The notes under the pieces: model-generated
Told to the model about the DNA's origin: nothing
Database searches by the model: none
Seen by the model: the letters and a program-made list of their open reading frames with translations, nothing else
Translations under genes and position numbers: made by a program
Part shown: positions 45,901 to 54,054 of the stretch, one piece after another
How the letters are laid out: every line of letters starts with the position of its first letter
How positions within the stretch are numbered: the first letter of the stretch is position 1
From: Amycolatopsis australiensis
GTDB taxonomy: Bacteria > Actinomycetota > Actinomycetes > Mycobacteriales > Pseudonocardiaceae
Length of the DNA stretch: 64,000 nt
Reading direction: 5' to 3'
Assembly: GCF_900119165.1 (NCBI RefSeq)
Contig: NZ_FPJG01000006.1
Coordinates: 186,001 to 250,000, forward strand

Positions 45901-46252
45901 TGACCCCGAGTTCCCGCGCGGCTTCGGCGAAGCGGACGACACCGTACATGCCGTCGTGGTCGGTGAGGGCGATGGCGTCGAGTTCCAGCCGCGCGGCTTC
46001 CTCGACGAGCTCTTCGGGGTGGCTGGCGCCGTCGAGGAAGCTGAAGTTGGAGTGACAGTGCAGCTCGGCGTAGGGCACGCGGACGGTTTCGGCGCCGTCG
46101 TCGTTGCGCCGCGCCGGGAGGTCGTGGGGGCGCTGGTAGGTCTCGCGGTGACGGCTCCAGGCGGGGCTGTCGCCGTGATCGCCGGGTGGTACCCCGCCGG
46201 CGAGGGTGCGGGCGAGGTCCTTCCACCGGACTGGTGGGTTGTTCCAGCCCAT
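42947..46252 (-). CDS. dnaE2: Error-prone DNA polymerase DnaE2 (ImuC)
   Basis: Alpha-subunit-like C-family polymerase for translesion synthesis, partner of ImuA'/ImuB. 1101 residues. A PHP domain starts near residue 62 (AELHCHSNFSFLDGA, His65 and His67), the catalytic Asp residues lie in YPDIDLDIESDRREE, with GRGSAANSAVCYALG before it, GSKRSDRKMDRLR and FPESHALSFAHLVF after it, and an OB-fold near the C-terminus (VTFLNIEDETGMVNV). The length is typical of DnaE2 rather than DnaE1. The ATG directly follows the stop of a small ORF, so it is part of the imuA'-imuB operon under the LexA box at 49517. Confidence 0.95.
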   Translation of the reverse strand: MGWNNPPVRWKDLARTLAGGVPPGDHGDSPAWSRHRETYQRPHDLPARRNDDGAETVRVPYAELHCHSNFSFLDGASHPEELVEEAARLELDAIALTDHDGMYGVVRFAEAARELGVNTVFGTELSFGLPKPQNGVADPEGEHLLLLARGDQGYRALCRAITAGQIHEKAEKGRPRYDLDAVAEEVAGQCVVLTGCRKGAVRSALVTHGPAAAAEKLKELVDRFGRDHVYVELTDHRQPLDSTHNDLLTELARDLGVPTVATTAAHYARPERAPLADALAAIRARRGIDELEGWLPAAGTAFLRSGAEMDVLFRRYPGAVRRAALLGMECAFPLQLIAPKLPPFDVPAGETEATYLRKLTKEGAEERFGGKDHEEKANAQIEHELAIIEELGFPGYFLIVWDIVRFCNEHHILCQGRGSAANSAVCYALGITKVDSVAYGLLFERFLAPDRDGYPDIDLDIESDRREEAIQYVFEKHGRLRTAQVANVITYRGRSAVRDAARALGYSPGQQDAWSKQIDRWGSLRSTEKDHDHDIPDEVVQLAFALEDFPRHLGIHSGGMVMCQEPVSQVVPVEWARMAGRSVIQWEKEDCAAAGLVKFDLLGLGMLSALHYMLDLVAEYKGEKIDLAELDLTDENIYEMLGRADAIGVFQVESRAQLATLPRLKPKKFYDLAVEVALIRPGPIQGGSVHPYIRRQQGREEWDYDHPLLATALEKTLGVPLFQEQMMQIALDVANFTAAEADQLRHAMGSKRSDRKMDRLRQRFLDGATANGVERELAEKIFLKLKAFANFGFPESHALSFAHLVFSSAYFKYYHPDAFLAGLLRAQPMGFYSPQSLVADARRHGVTVHGPDINRSLPHATLEAGTGKFHDVRTGLSTVRMIGEDVAKRIVAERTENGEYRDLADVARRVRLTTPQLEALATAGAFSCFGGDRRQALWTAGAVAGERPEKLPGLVGGSAPVLPGMDGLDVAAADVWATGVSPGSYPTEFIRDRLDELGVVPASGLADLEDGARVLIGGAVTHRQRPATAAGVTFLNIEDETGMVNVICTLGLWQRYHRVARASPALLIRGVVEKADGVVSVLAHRVEPLPMRIKAKSRDFR

Positions 46253-46630
46253 TCAGCGCTCCTCGGCGTCCCGGCGCCGTTGTTCTTCGGCTGCGGCTTC
46301 GGCGGCCCGGCGGCGGTGCCAGTTGGTGGGGTGGTTCCAGCGACTGCGCGCTTCGGCTTCGCTCATGTGGCGGGGTTGGTCGCCGTCCTCGCGTCGCCGG
46401 CCGGACGGATGGTTCCGCCGGCTGCGCGCTTCGGCCTCGCTCATGCGGCAGCCGTTCTCGTCCGACCGGCGTGGGACCGGCAGCACGATCACCGGGCAGA
46501 CCCAGTCGTCGTCCGTGGCCGGCTCCGGTACCTCGCGCAGCCACTCGCGCTCTTCGTCCGCCCGGCGCGGCGTTGCCTCCGGTTGCGCGCGCAGCCAGTT
46601 GCGCAGCTTTCGTGCGTAGTCCTCGTCCAT
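46253..46630 (-). CDS. Small unknown protein between imuB and dnaE2
   Basis: 125 residues from ATG 46630, two bases after the imuB stop, ending exactly before the dnaE2 ATG. The spacing indicates real translation within the mutasome operon. It is hydrophilic, highly charged and carries an internal duplication: MSEAEARSRRNHP and MSEAEARSRWNHP, 26 residues apart, with Trp/Asn/His-rich surroundings. The N-terminus has two acidic patches and a WVCPVIVLPVP strand. I do not recognise the family. It could be an accessory subunit of the translesion complex; this is inferred only from position. Confidence 0.72.
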   Translation of the reverse strand: MDEDYARKLRNWLRAQPEATPRRADEEREWLREVPEPATDDDWVCPVIVLPVPRRSDENGCRMSEAEARSRRNHPSGRRREDGDQPRHMSEAEARSRWNHPTNWHRRRAAEAAAEEQRRRDAEER

Positions 46631-46632
46631 GC

Positions 46633-48240
46633 TCAGTCGTACACTCCCTCGACCGTCCACAGTGGATTTTCCGTGCCCGCGCAGTGCACCAGCACCGCTT
46701 CCGGCGGGTCGTCCGCCTCGCCGGCGACCAGCAGCTGCACCCGCGCGCGTCGCGGGCCCGGTCTTCGGCGGTCGCCCGCCAGCGGCCACGGCCCCGCCCA
46801 GCCCACGACCGCGCGAGGCGGCCCGCCGGTGATGCTCAGCCCGCGCGGGGTCGCCGTCAGCTGGTCGCGTTCGGTGACGCCCACCGGCCTGCCCTCGGCG
46901 TCGACGACCTGCGCGGGTACCGGGCGGTCCAGGACCGTCGCCGGGGACGGAGCCGGCAGGCGCCCCGGCCACGTCGCGTCCGCCGGTGTCGTCCGTTCGC
47001 GCGGGTCGCCCCAGGGCACCAGGCGGACCCGGCCCGCCGGGTCGCGGCCGCCGTCGAGCAGTGGCGTCAGCACGCCTTCCGGCCCGAGCAGGCCCTGGAC
47101 GCGCACGAACGCTCGCGCCGCGCGTTCGTCGTCCTCGTCGGAGCGGCCGTTGCGCCACAGGTCGAGCTGCAGCGAACGGCCCTCGACGGTCTCCTCGGGT
47201 TCCAGCCGCAGCCGCACGACGCCGGACGTCGGACGCCGGCCCGGTGCGGCGCGCAGCCAGCCTTCGAACTGCCAGCGCAGGCGGTCGGCGACGCCGGCGG
47301 GTGTCAGCGGTTCCGCGCACCGCCACGCGCGGCCGAGGTGTTCACCGTCTTCGGTGACCGCGTAGATGCCGAGCCGGGTGCAGGCCAGGCCGTGGCCGGC
47401 GAGACCCGCGCAGAACCGCGTGGCGAGGCCCTTGGCGAGGAAGGCCGCGACGTCGACCCGCTCGACGACCGGGTCGAACTCCTCGGTCACCGTCAGCTCC
47501 GGCGGCGGGCTGCGGCGCAGCGGCGGACGTTCGGAGCGTCCCCGTGCCAGCCGGTGCGCGAGCAGCCCCGGAGTGCCGAACCGGGTGACGACGTCGCGTT
47601 CGGGCAGGTCCGCGAAGGCGCCGAGCGTCCGCAGGCCGAGCCGGCGCAGGAGGTCGACGAGTTCCGCGCGGTCGGCGCCGGGCTGGTCGAGTTCGGTGAT
47701 CGGCAGCGGAGCGAGGAACTCGGCGACACGCCCGGGTTCGACGAACTCCCCACGCCGGGCGGCGAGCGTCGCGGCGAAAAGCCCTTCGGCGACGCCGACC
47801 TGGCATTCGACGCCGGCGGCGGCCGAAACCTCGTCGACGAGCCGTTCGACGAGGGCATGTTCACCGCCGAAGTACGCGGCGGCCCCGGAGACGGGAACGG
47901 CAACGAGCCCGGGCCGGACAACCTCGACCCCGACGACAAGCCCCTCGACGGCCAGCGCGACGGCTTCGAAGAGCCGCGCGTCGCGGCCGTCATCGGCGCC
48001 GAAGACGGCGAGGTCGGGACAGTTCGACTGCGCTTCCCGCCGCCGCATGCCCCGCCGGACGCCGTTCCGCCGGGCAGGGGCGTTGCTGGCGACGACACGG
48101 TTGGCACTGAAGACGGCAGCGGGCACGGTGACGGAAACCCCGTCAACCGCGGCGGCGGCGACCACGGGCCAGTCGGGGCACCAGAGGACGAGCATCCGCG
48201 CGGGCAGATCGGAGGCGGCGCGCTGCGCGGGGACGGTCAT
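46633..48240 (-). CDS. imuB: ImuB-type Y-family polymerase-like protein
   Basis: Catalytically inactive Y-family polymerase homologue that bridges DnaE2 to the sliding clamp in damage-induced mutagenesis. From ATG 48240: 535 residues. N-terminus MLVLWCPDWPVVAAA replaces the usual DCDxFFA catalytic start; fingers/palm features follow (RRGMRRREAQSNCPDL). A beta-clamp motif QLDLW is seen near residue 360, as in mycobacterial ImuB. The frame remains open upstream through a 21-bp repeat array, with an ATG at 48639 that would add 133 residues, so the true start is uncertain. Confidence 0.88.
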   Translation of the reverse strand: MTVPAQRAASDLPARMLVLWCPDWPVVAAAAVDGVSVTVPAAVFSANRVVASNAPARRNGVRRGMRRREAQSNCPDLAVFGADDGRDARLFEAVALAVEGLVVGVEVVRPGLVAVPVSGAAAYFGGEHALVERLVDEVSAAAGVECQVGVAEGLFAATLAARRGEFVEPGRVAEFLAPLPITELDQPGADRAELVDLLRRLGLRTLGAFADLPERDVVTRFGTPGLLAHRLARGRSERPPLRRSPPPELTVTEEFDPVVERVDVAAFLAKGLATRFCAGLAGHGLACTRLGIYAVTEDGEHLGRAWRCAEPLTPAGVADRLRWQFEGWLRAAPGRRPTSGVVRLRLEPEETVEGRSLQLDLWRNGRSDEDDERAARAFVRVQGLLGPEGVLTPLLDGGRDPAGRVRLVPWGDPRERTTPADATWPGRLPAPSPATVLDRPVPAQVVDAEGRPVGVTERDQLTATPRGLSITGGPPRAVVGWAGPWPLAGDRRRPGPRRARVQLLVAGEADDPPEAVLVHCAGTENPLWTVEGVYD

Positions 48241-48309
48241 GCGGCCACCCCACGGCGGCTGGTGGGAGCGGTACCGGTGCGGCGGAGAGGCCGACGCGGG
48301 TGAGTGGCG

Positions 48310-48645
48310 AGCCGGCTCGCGTGGGCAAGCGGACGACGCACGTGCGCGACGGGTCGGCTCGCGCACCGGGATGGTCGGCTCGCATACCCAGCCGGGCGGC
48401 TCGCGCACCCGAAGGGTCGGCCCGCGCACCGGAAGGGTCGACTCGCGGGCCCGGCCGGTCGACTCGCCCACCGGAACAGTCGCCTCCGACACCGGAACGG
48501 TCGGCTCACGTACTGAGCCAGTCGGCTCGCGCACCGGAACGGTCGCCTCCCGCACCGGAACGGTCGGCTCGCGCACCGAGCCAGTCCGCTCACGCACCGG
48601 AAGGGTCGGCCCGCACGCCCAGCCGGTCGGCTCGCCCATCGGAAC
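48310..48645. repeat. Degenerate 21-bp minisatellite between imuA' and imuB
   Basis: Fourteen well-aligned 21-base units from 48352 to 48645, with about two weaker ones before; the commonest reads GGTCGGCTCGCGCACCGGAA plus one base. Because 21 is seven codons, frames stay open on both strands: on the minus strand it reads repeated VREPT(V/G)(P/S). It occupies the place where imuA' and imuB normally nearly touch. Confidence 0.88.
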
Positions 48646-48709
48646 GGCCGGTTGACCTCGTGGGCGCTTTGACAGGACGCCCAGCTTCCGCAAGTCCACA
48701 GTAGACCGC

Positions 48710-49417
48710 TCATGCTGTCGCCTCCGCCCGCACGACCGGACGCGGCGCAGCCGCCGCACCCGCCGCAAGCGCGCCAGCCGGACCCGGGAGCTGCAGGTCC
48801 GCCGTGCGGGGGCGGGCCGCCGAGCCGCGGCCGTGGGCTCGGACCCGTACCCGGCGCTCGCGGAGGTGGCCGTAGCCCTCCTCGAGCCCCGACCACGCCT
48901 CCACCCGGCACGACAGCTCGACGTCCGCTCCCGGCCACGGCCCCGACGTCAGCAGGACCGCGCCGCGGTGGCGGGCTCGGGCCGACAGCCGCCGCGCCGC
49001 GGCTGCCTGGACCGTCTCCGCCTGGACCGCCACCACGTCCACTCCGTCGAGCAGCGCCGCGACCACCTGCGGCAGCTCCGCGCCCGGACGCGGGACCAGC
49101 GCCAGCCGGTCGAGGTCGACGCCGTACTCGGCCGCCGCCGCCAGGCCCAGCGACGGCATGCCGACCACGGCCGCCCACGAGCCCGCCGTCGTGGCCTCGG
49201 CGAGCAGCGCGAGCAGCAGTGACGTCGCCCCGTGGACCGCCACCGTGCTCCCCCGGCGGAGGCCGCCGCCGGGCAGCAGCCCGGCCAGCGCCGGGGCGAC
49301 CCGAAGCACCCTTCCCGTCGCGCGGGCCCGCTCGGCCTGGGCTGCCACCCGGCTCGCCGTGCTCACCCCGGGCAGGGCCGCCAGCCGGGCCACCGGCGGC
49401 TCCACCACAGCGGTCAC
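48710..49417 (-). CDS. imuA': ImuA' (RecA-like mutasome accessory protein)
   Basis: 235 residues. RecA-related but shortened, as in actinobacterial ImuA': LAGLLPGGGLRRGSTVAVHG sits at the degenerate P-loop position, GSWAAVVGMPSLGLAAAAEYG and VALLDGVDVVAVQA follow. The walker Lys is absent. GTG 49417 is preferred over GTG 49426 because GGGGAGG lies seven bases upstream of the former and overlaps the latter. It is the first gene of the operon and lies 100 bp downstream of a perfect LexA box. Confidence 0.85.
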   Translation of the reverse strand: MTAVVEPPVARLAALPGVSTASRVAAQAERARATGRVLRVAPALAGLLPGGGLRRGSTVAVHGATSLLLALLAEATTAGSWAAVVGMPSLGLAAAAEYGVDLDRLALVPRPGAELPQVVAALLDGVDVVAVQAETVQAAAARRLSARARHRGAVLLTSGPWPGADVELSCRVEAWSGLEEGYGHLRERRVRVRAHGRGSAARPRTADLQLPGPAGALAAGAAAAPRPVVRAEATA

Positions 49418-49516
49418 CGCACGCACCTCCCCACCACGGACTAGGCCGGCGATCGGGCCTCTCCCAAAACACGACCGCCGGCACTGGTTCGCCGCGGGGA
49501 AGGCGGCGGTTCCATG

Positions 49517-49532
49517 TCGAACACGTGTTCGA
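49517..49532. promoter_or_regulatory. LexA (SOS) box of the mutasome operon
   Basis: TCGAACACGTGTTCGA is a perfect match to the actinobacterial LexA consensus TCGAACNNNNGTTCGA and a full 16-bp palindrome. It lies between imuA' (100 bp) and the divergent GNAT gene (102 bp). Established: LexA represses imuA'-imuB and dnaE2 in mycobacteria. Confidence 0.93.
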
Positions 49533-49633
49533 CGTAATCAAGTCAACCGTGAACCCCAAGACCTGTCAAGTCACCCACAGGAGTGTCCGTAATGCAGTTG
49601 CCTCGGCCGCGGCATGATCGCTAGACAGGCCCC

Positions 49634-50122
49634 GTGGAGCTCACCGAAGGCCGGCCCGAAGACTGTCCGGAACTGCTCGTCCTGCAACGCTGCTGCTGGG
49701 TCCAGGAGGCCATCCTCAACGACACCCTGGACATCCCCGCGCTGCACGAAACCCTCGAAGAAGTCCGCGACTGGACGAAGACGTGGTCGGTCTGGGTCCT
49801 GCGCGACGGGCACCGGCTGGTCGGCGCCGTCCGCGCCCGCCTCGACGGTGACCGCTGGGAACTGGGCAGGCTGATGGTCGCCCCGGACCTCGCCGGACGC
49901 GGGCTGGGCCGCCGCCTGCTCGAGCACGCCGAAGCGCAGGCTCCCGCCGAGGCCCGCCGGTTCGCTCTGTTCACCGGCGCCCGCAGCACCCGCAACATCA
50001 CGCTCTACCAGCGGGCCGGCTACCGGCTCACCGACGCGGCCGCGGCGGGCGGGCACATCCGCGGCGCCGTGTACCTGGAGAAACCCGTCACCCAGCGCGA
50101 GAAAACCGGTCCGCCCGCCTGA
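49634..50122 (+). CDS. GNAT-family N-acetyltransferase
   Basis: 162 residues, GTG start. Acetyl-CoA-binding motif A is clear: LGRLMVAPDLAGRGLGRRLLEHAE, preceded by VGAVRARLDGDRWE and followed by NITLYQRAGYRL. Substrate unknown. It shares the LexA-box intergenic region with imuA', but the box is not near its start, so damage control is only a possibility. Confidence 0.87.
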   Translation: MELTEGRPEDCPELLVLQRCCWVQEAILNDTLDIPALHETLEEVRDWTKTWSVWVLRDGHRLVGAVRARLDGDRWELGRLMVAPDLAGRGLGRRLLEHAEAQAPAEARRFALFTGARSTRNITLYQRAGYRLTDAAAAGGHIRGAVYLEKPVTQREKTGPPA

Positions 50123-50168
50123 CGCTGCGGCGTCGGCTAGATTTCCGGTGGACTTCTCGGGGGTGGCG

Positions 50169-50918
50169 ATGACCAAACGGCCGGTTCTGTGGTTCGCCGG
50201 AGCGGTGGTCGCGGCGGGTGCGGTGCTGGCCGTCGTGGTCACCTCGGGCGACGGGGTGCCCGGTGCCAAGGCCGTGGCTCCCGCGCCGACGACGATCGGC
50301 GCCGAATGGCGCTCCTTCCGCGCCGACGTCACCGGGATCCGGCCGGGTCCGGACGACCTCAGCCTGTTCGTGCAGGTCGCGCTGCCCGGCCGGGACCCGG
50401 GCTGCGTCCGCGAGCCGCGGATCGAACAGGTCGTGGAGACGAAGACCGACGTCCGCGCCGACGTCGTCTACTCGACCCGGCCGGCGGCGGGCGGCTGCCA
50501 GGACAAGGTGCCCGCGGAGCTGCGGCTGACCACGGCGACGCCGCTCGCGGACCGCACGGTGATCCTCAACGGCGACAACGGGAACGCCTGGCACCGGCTC
50601 GGTGCCGGCTGGGGCCACTGCGCGCCGCGGGGCACCTGCGCCCCGCCCGCCGATCACTGCGATCCGGCGTGGATCGGCGCGGCGGCGTCCGCGACGGCCG
50701 CCGACAACGCGGGCACCACCCGCGCCTGCGACCCGGACTGGCTGGTCCTCGACCTGCCCGCGCTCCGGACCGGGCCGGCCACCCGCGCGGTCTTCCGCTG
50801 GGCCGACGCCGGCTGGACGTCGGTCACGCAGGTGAAGTCCGCCGGGTGCGGGGAAATCCGGGCCGCCGAGCCGAAGTTCCCCGTCGCGCTCTGCCGGACG
50901 CTGCCCGCGCCCGCCTAG
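50169..50918 (+). CDS. Exported protein of unknown function
   Basis: 249 residues from ATG 50169, behind GGGGGTGG. An N-terminal hydrophobic helix (about residues 5-25) acts as signal or anchor. The extracytoplasmic part has eight or more Cys (for example PGCVREPR, GGCQDKV, HCAPRGTCAPP, DHCDPAW), suggesting disulfide-rich structure. No family recognised. Its stop overlaps the convergent gene by four bases. Confidence 0.75.
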   Translation: MTKRPVLWFAGAVVAAGAVLAVVVTSGDGVPGAKAVAPAPTTIGAEWRSFRADVTGIRPGPDDLSLFVQVALPGRDPGCVREPRIEQVVETKTDVRADVVYSTRPAAGGCQDKVPAELRLTTATPLADRTVILNGDNGNAWHRLGAGWGHCAPRGTCAPPADHCDPAWIGAAASATAADNAGTTRACDPDWLVLDLPALRTGPATRAVFRWADAGWTSVTQVKSAGCGEIRAAEPKFPVALCRTLPAPA

Positions 50919-51691
50919 CGCGGCAGCTTCTTGACGACCTCCGCACCAACGGCCTTCACGGCTTCGTCGACTTCCTGCTGCGGCATCGGCGAATTCGAGA
51001 AGAAGCCCTTGTCCCAGCCGGACACCTCGACCGTCACCACGTTCGTGCCCTTGAGCACGTGCAGCTCGGCGCCACCGAAGGCGCTGTTGGTGACCAGCCG
51101 GACCAGGGCCGCCTTGTCACCGATGCCGGGCACGTCGGTCGGCGCGACCTCCGGCCGCGTCGGCATGAAGTTGTCCTTCGCCTGCTTCAGGGCGTTCTCG
51201 CCGGAGTACTCGACGACTCGGACGTTGAGGGTCGCGTCGCGGACGTTCTCGTCCGGCCCCGGCTTGAACCCGCAGCCGACCTGCTTCAGCCCGGGGACCG
51301 GGGCGGACGTGCCGCCGTCGTTGCTGCCCGCGAAGCTGGGGAACCCGGCCTTCTCCAGCACCGGCGCCGGGATCTGGCATTCGGCCGGCGGTGGTGACGA
51401 CACGGGCGCCGCGCCGGTGCTCGCGAAGTAGTCGCTCGCGAAGATCCCAAGCGGGATGCCCGCGCCGAGCAGGACGACGACGCCGCCGATGACCCCCAGG
51501 ATCAACCCGGTCCGCTTCTTCTTCGGCGGCGGCATCGGCGCGCCGTACCCGGCCGGCGGGTAACCCGGTGGCGGGTAGCCCGCCGGCTGATACCCGGGTT
51601 GCGGCGGCTGATACCCGGGTTGCGGCGGCGGGTACCCGGGCTGCGGGCCCGGGTACCCCGGCTGACCTTGGCCGTACGGCGGCTGCTGCAT
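50915..51691 (-). CDS. Membrane-anchored protein with Pro/Gly/Tyr-rich cytosolic head
   Basis: 258 residues, ATG 51691 behind GAGGGAGGG. The first 55 residues are repeated (Q/P)PGY units (YPGPQPGYPPPQPGYQP), then KKKR and one membrane helix (LILGVIGGVVVLLGAG), then an extracellular domain of about 165 residues resembling DUF3558-type lipoprotein domains (AECQIPAPVLEKAGFP; one further Cys in VGCGF). This layout is frequent in actinobacterial envelope proteins; the function is unknown. Confidence 0.8.
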   Translation of the reverse strand: MQQPPYGQGQPGYPGPQPGYPPPQPGYQPPQPGYQPAGYPPPGYPPAGYGAPMPPPKKKRTGLILGVIGGVVVLLGAGIPLGIFASDYFASTGAAPVSSPPPAECQIPAPVLEKAGFPSFAGSNDGGTSAPVPGLKQVGCGFKPGPDENVRDATLNVRVVEYSGENALKQAKDNFMPTRPEVAPTDVPGIGDKAALVRLVTNSAFGGAELHVLKGTNVVTVEVSGWDKGFFSNSPMPQQEVDEAVKAVGAEVVKKLPR

Positions 51692-51721
51692 CGAGCCCTC
51701 CCTCTCGAAGCGCGGGTCTGG

Positions 51722-51813
51722 TGAACCTTGTTCAGCCGTCGGCCGCCGCATGGTTTCTGCAGTAGTCGGCAGTGTGCGGGCGGGGCACGGCGGCCTCACC
51801 AGAACAAGGTTCA
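51722..51813. repeat. Separated inverted repeat next to purH end
   Basis: TGAACCTTGTTC (51722-51733) and GAACAAGGTTCA (51802-51813) are exact reverse complements, 68 bases apart; the second includes the purH stop. It could close a long-loop hairpin ending purH transcription or be a protein site for the downstream gene. Confidence 0.5.
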
Positions 51814-53370
51814 GTGCGCGAAGTGGCGCGTCCCCGTCAGGTACATCGTGACACCGGCCTTCTCCGCGGCCGCGATCACCTCGGGGTCCCGGATCGAGCC
51901 GCCGGGCTGCACGATCGCCCTCACCCCGGCCTCGGCCAGCACCTCCAGGCCGTCGGGGAACGGGAAGTACGCGTCCGACGCGCCGACCGAGCCCTTGGCC
52001 CGGTCCCCCGCCCGCGACACCGCGAGCCGCGAGGAGTCGACGCGGTTGACCTGGCCCATGCCGACGCCGACGGTCGCGCCGTCCGCGGCGAGCAGGATCG
52101 CGTTCGACTTCACCGCGCGCAGCGACCGCCACGCGAACTCCAGGTCACGCAGGGTCCGCTCGTCGGCCGGGGTGCCGGTGGCCAGCGTCCACGACGCCGG
52201 GTCGTCACCGGGCGCGTCGATCGCGTCGACGGTCTGCACCAGCACGCCACCGGAGATCGGGCGGAACTCCACCGGCGACGCGTCGGTCGCCGGCAGCTTC
52301 AGCAGCCGGATGTTCTTCTTGCGCTGCAGGATCTCCAGTGCCTCGGCGTCGAAGTCCGGCGCCAGCACGACCTCGGTGAAGACCTCGGCGATCTGCTCGG
52401 CCGCCTCGCGGCTGACCGGCCGGTTCGTCGCGATGACGCCGCCGTAGGCCGAAACCGGGTCGCACGCGTGCGCCTTGCGATGCGCCTCGGCGACGTCCAC
52501 GCCGACCGCGATGCCGCACGGGTTGGCGTGCTTGATGATCGCGACGGCGGGCTCGGTGAAGTCGAACGCGGCGCGGCGCGCGGCGTCGGTGTCGACGTAG
52601 TTGTTGTACGACATGGCCTTGCCGTGCAGCTGCTCGGCGTGCGCCAAGCCGGGCCGGTCGCTCTTGTACAGCGCGGCCTTCTGGTGCGGGTTCTCGCCGT
52701 AGCGCAGGACGTCGCCACGCTGCCAGCTCGCGCCGAGGTAGTCCGGGAAGCCGGAGTCGTCCGCGGGCGCGTAGACGTTGGCGAACCACGACGCCACCGC
52801 CGTGTCGTACGCCGCCGTGTGGGCGTACGCCTGGGCCGCGAGCCGCTTGCGGTCGTCGAAGTCGAAGCCGCCGCCGGCGACGCGCTCCAGCACCCAGCCG
52901 TAGCGGGCCGGGTCGACGACGACCGCGACACTGCCGTGGTTCTTCGCCGCCGCGCGGACCATCGCGGGACCGCCGATGTCGATGTTCTCGACGCAGTCCT
53001 CGGGGCTCGCGCCGGACGCGACGGTCTGCGCGAACGGGTACAGGTTCACCACCAGCAGGTCGAACGCCGCGATGCCGAGCTTGCGCAGCTGCTCGACGTG
53101 GTCGGGGTTGCCCTGGTCGGCCAGCAGGCCGGCGTGCACGCGCGGGTGCAGCGTCTTCACGCGGCCGTCCAGCGACTCGGGGAAGCCGGTGACCTCTTCG
53201 ACCGGCGTGACCGGGACACCGGCGTCGGCGATGACCTTCGCCGTGCCGCCCGTGGAGACGATCTCGACGCCGGCCGCGTGCAGGCCGGTCGCGAGGTCCA
53301 GCAGGCCCGCCTTGTCCGAGACGCCGATCAGCGCCCGGCGGACCGGGCGCCGTCCCAGGTCAGTGCTCAC
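51811..53370 (-). CDS. purH: Bifunctional AICAR transformylase / IMP cyclohydrolase
   Basis: Last two steps of IMP synthesis, using 10-formyl-THF. 519 residues, normal length. N-terminal IMP cyclohydrolase (MGS-like) domain: [43 protein letters not shown]-terminal transformylase: [28 protein letters not shown] and [14 protein letters not shown] (catalytic Lys-His). The GTG start is 11 bp inside the end of purN. Pathway partner of FolD and PurN in this window. Confidence 0.95.
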   Translation of the reverse strand: MSTDLGRRPVRRALIGVSDKAGLLDLATGLHAAGVEIVSTGGTAKVIADAGVPVTPVEEVTGFPESLDGRVKTLHPRVHAGLLADQGNPDHVEQLRKLGIAAFDLLVVNLYPFAQTVASGASPEDCVENIDIGGPAMVRAAAKNHGSVAVVVDPARYGWVLERVAGGGFDFDDRKRLAAQAYAHTAAYDTAVASWFANVYAPADDSGFPDYLGASWQRGDVLRYGENPHQKAALYKSDRPGLAHAEQLHGKAMSYNNYVDTDAARRAAFDFTEPAVAIIKHANPCGIAVGVDVAEAHRKAHACDPVSAYGGVIATNRPVSREAAEQIAEVFTEVVLAPDFDAEALEILQRKKNIRLLKLPATDASPVEFRPISGGVLVQTVDAIDAPGDDPASWTLATGTPADERTLRDLEFAWRSLRAVKSNAILLAADGATVGVGMGQVNRVDSSRLAVSRAGDRAKGSVGASDAYFPFPDGLEVLAEAGVRAIVQPGGSIRDPEVIAAAEKAGVTMYLTGTRHFAH

Positions 53371-53977
53371 GAAATGTCACCTTTCGTCCGTCCACGGTGC
53401 AGCCACCGCGGCCGAGTCGCTCGATCGTTTCCACCAGCAGCCTGCGCTCGACGGCCTTGATCCGTTCGTGCAGGACGTCTTCGGTGTCGTCGCTCTCCAC
53501 GACGACCGCCTCCTGGGCGATGATCGGCCCGGTGTCGACCCCGGCGTCCGCGAAGTGCACGGTCGAGCCGGTGACCTTGACGCCGGCCTCGAGCGCGTCG
53601 CGGACCGCGTGCATCCCGGGGAAGGACGGGAGCAGCGCCGGATGCGTGTTGATCACCGTGAACCGGCCGAGGAACTGCTCGCCGAGGATCTTCATGAAGC
53701 CCGCGGAGACGACCAGGTCGGGCTGGTAGGCCGCGACCGCCTCGGTCAGCGCCTTGTCCCAGGCGGCCCGGTCGGGGTGGTCGGCGACGCGGACGGTGAA
53801 CGACGGGATGCTCACGCGCTCGGCGCGGGTCAGCGCTTCGATGCCGGTGCGGTCGGCCCCGACGGCGACGACCTTGGCCGGGAAGCCCGACCGCGCGGTG
53901 GCGTCCAGCAGCGCCTGCAGGAGAGTGCCGGAGCCCGACGCGAGCACGACGAGCTTCACCGGGGTGGGCAGCTCCAA
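53360..53977 (-). CDS. purN: Phosphoribosylglycinamide formyltransferase
   Basis: Transfers formyl from 10-formyl-THF to GAR in purine synthesis. 205 residues from TTG 53977; GTG 53959 is a possible alternative start with a better family fit (starting at [16 protein letters not shown]). Visible: phosphate loop [28 protein letters not shown], catalytic [17 protein letters not shown] (Asn, His), and [15 protein letters not shown] with the catalytic Asp. Translationally coupled to purH by overlap. Confidence 0.94.
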   Translation of the reverse strand: MELPTPVKLVVLASGSGTLLQALLDATARSGFPAKVVAVGADRTGIEALTRAERVSIPSFTVRVADHPDRAAWDKALTEAVAAYQPDLVVSAGFMKILGEQFLGRFTVINTHPALLPSFPGMHAVRDALEAGVKVTGSTVHFADAGVDTGPIIAQEAVVVESDDTEDVLHERIKAVERRLLVETIERLGRGGCTVDGRKVTFREH

Positions 53978-54054
53978 CCGTTGAGACAGAGCGGGCTCCT
54001 TGCCGCGGGCGGTGCGCAGCCGGGCGCACGGCGCTTCACCAGGTCACGTCAACC

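Noticed and set aside
43001..47365. A 1454-codon open frame on the plus strand opposite dnaE2 and imuB
   Set aside because: Arises from codon bias antisense to well-recognised DnaE2 and ImuB; the product has no recognisable domain.
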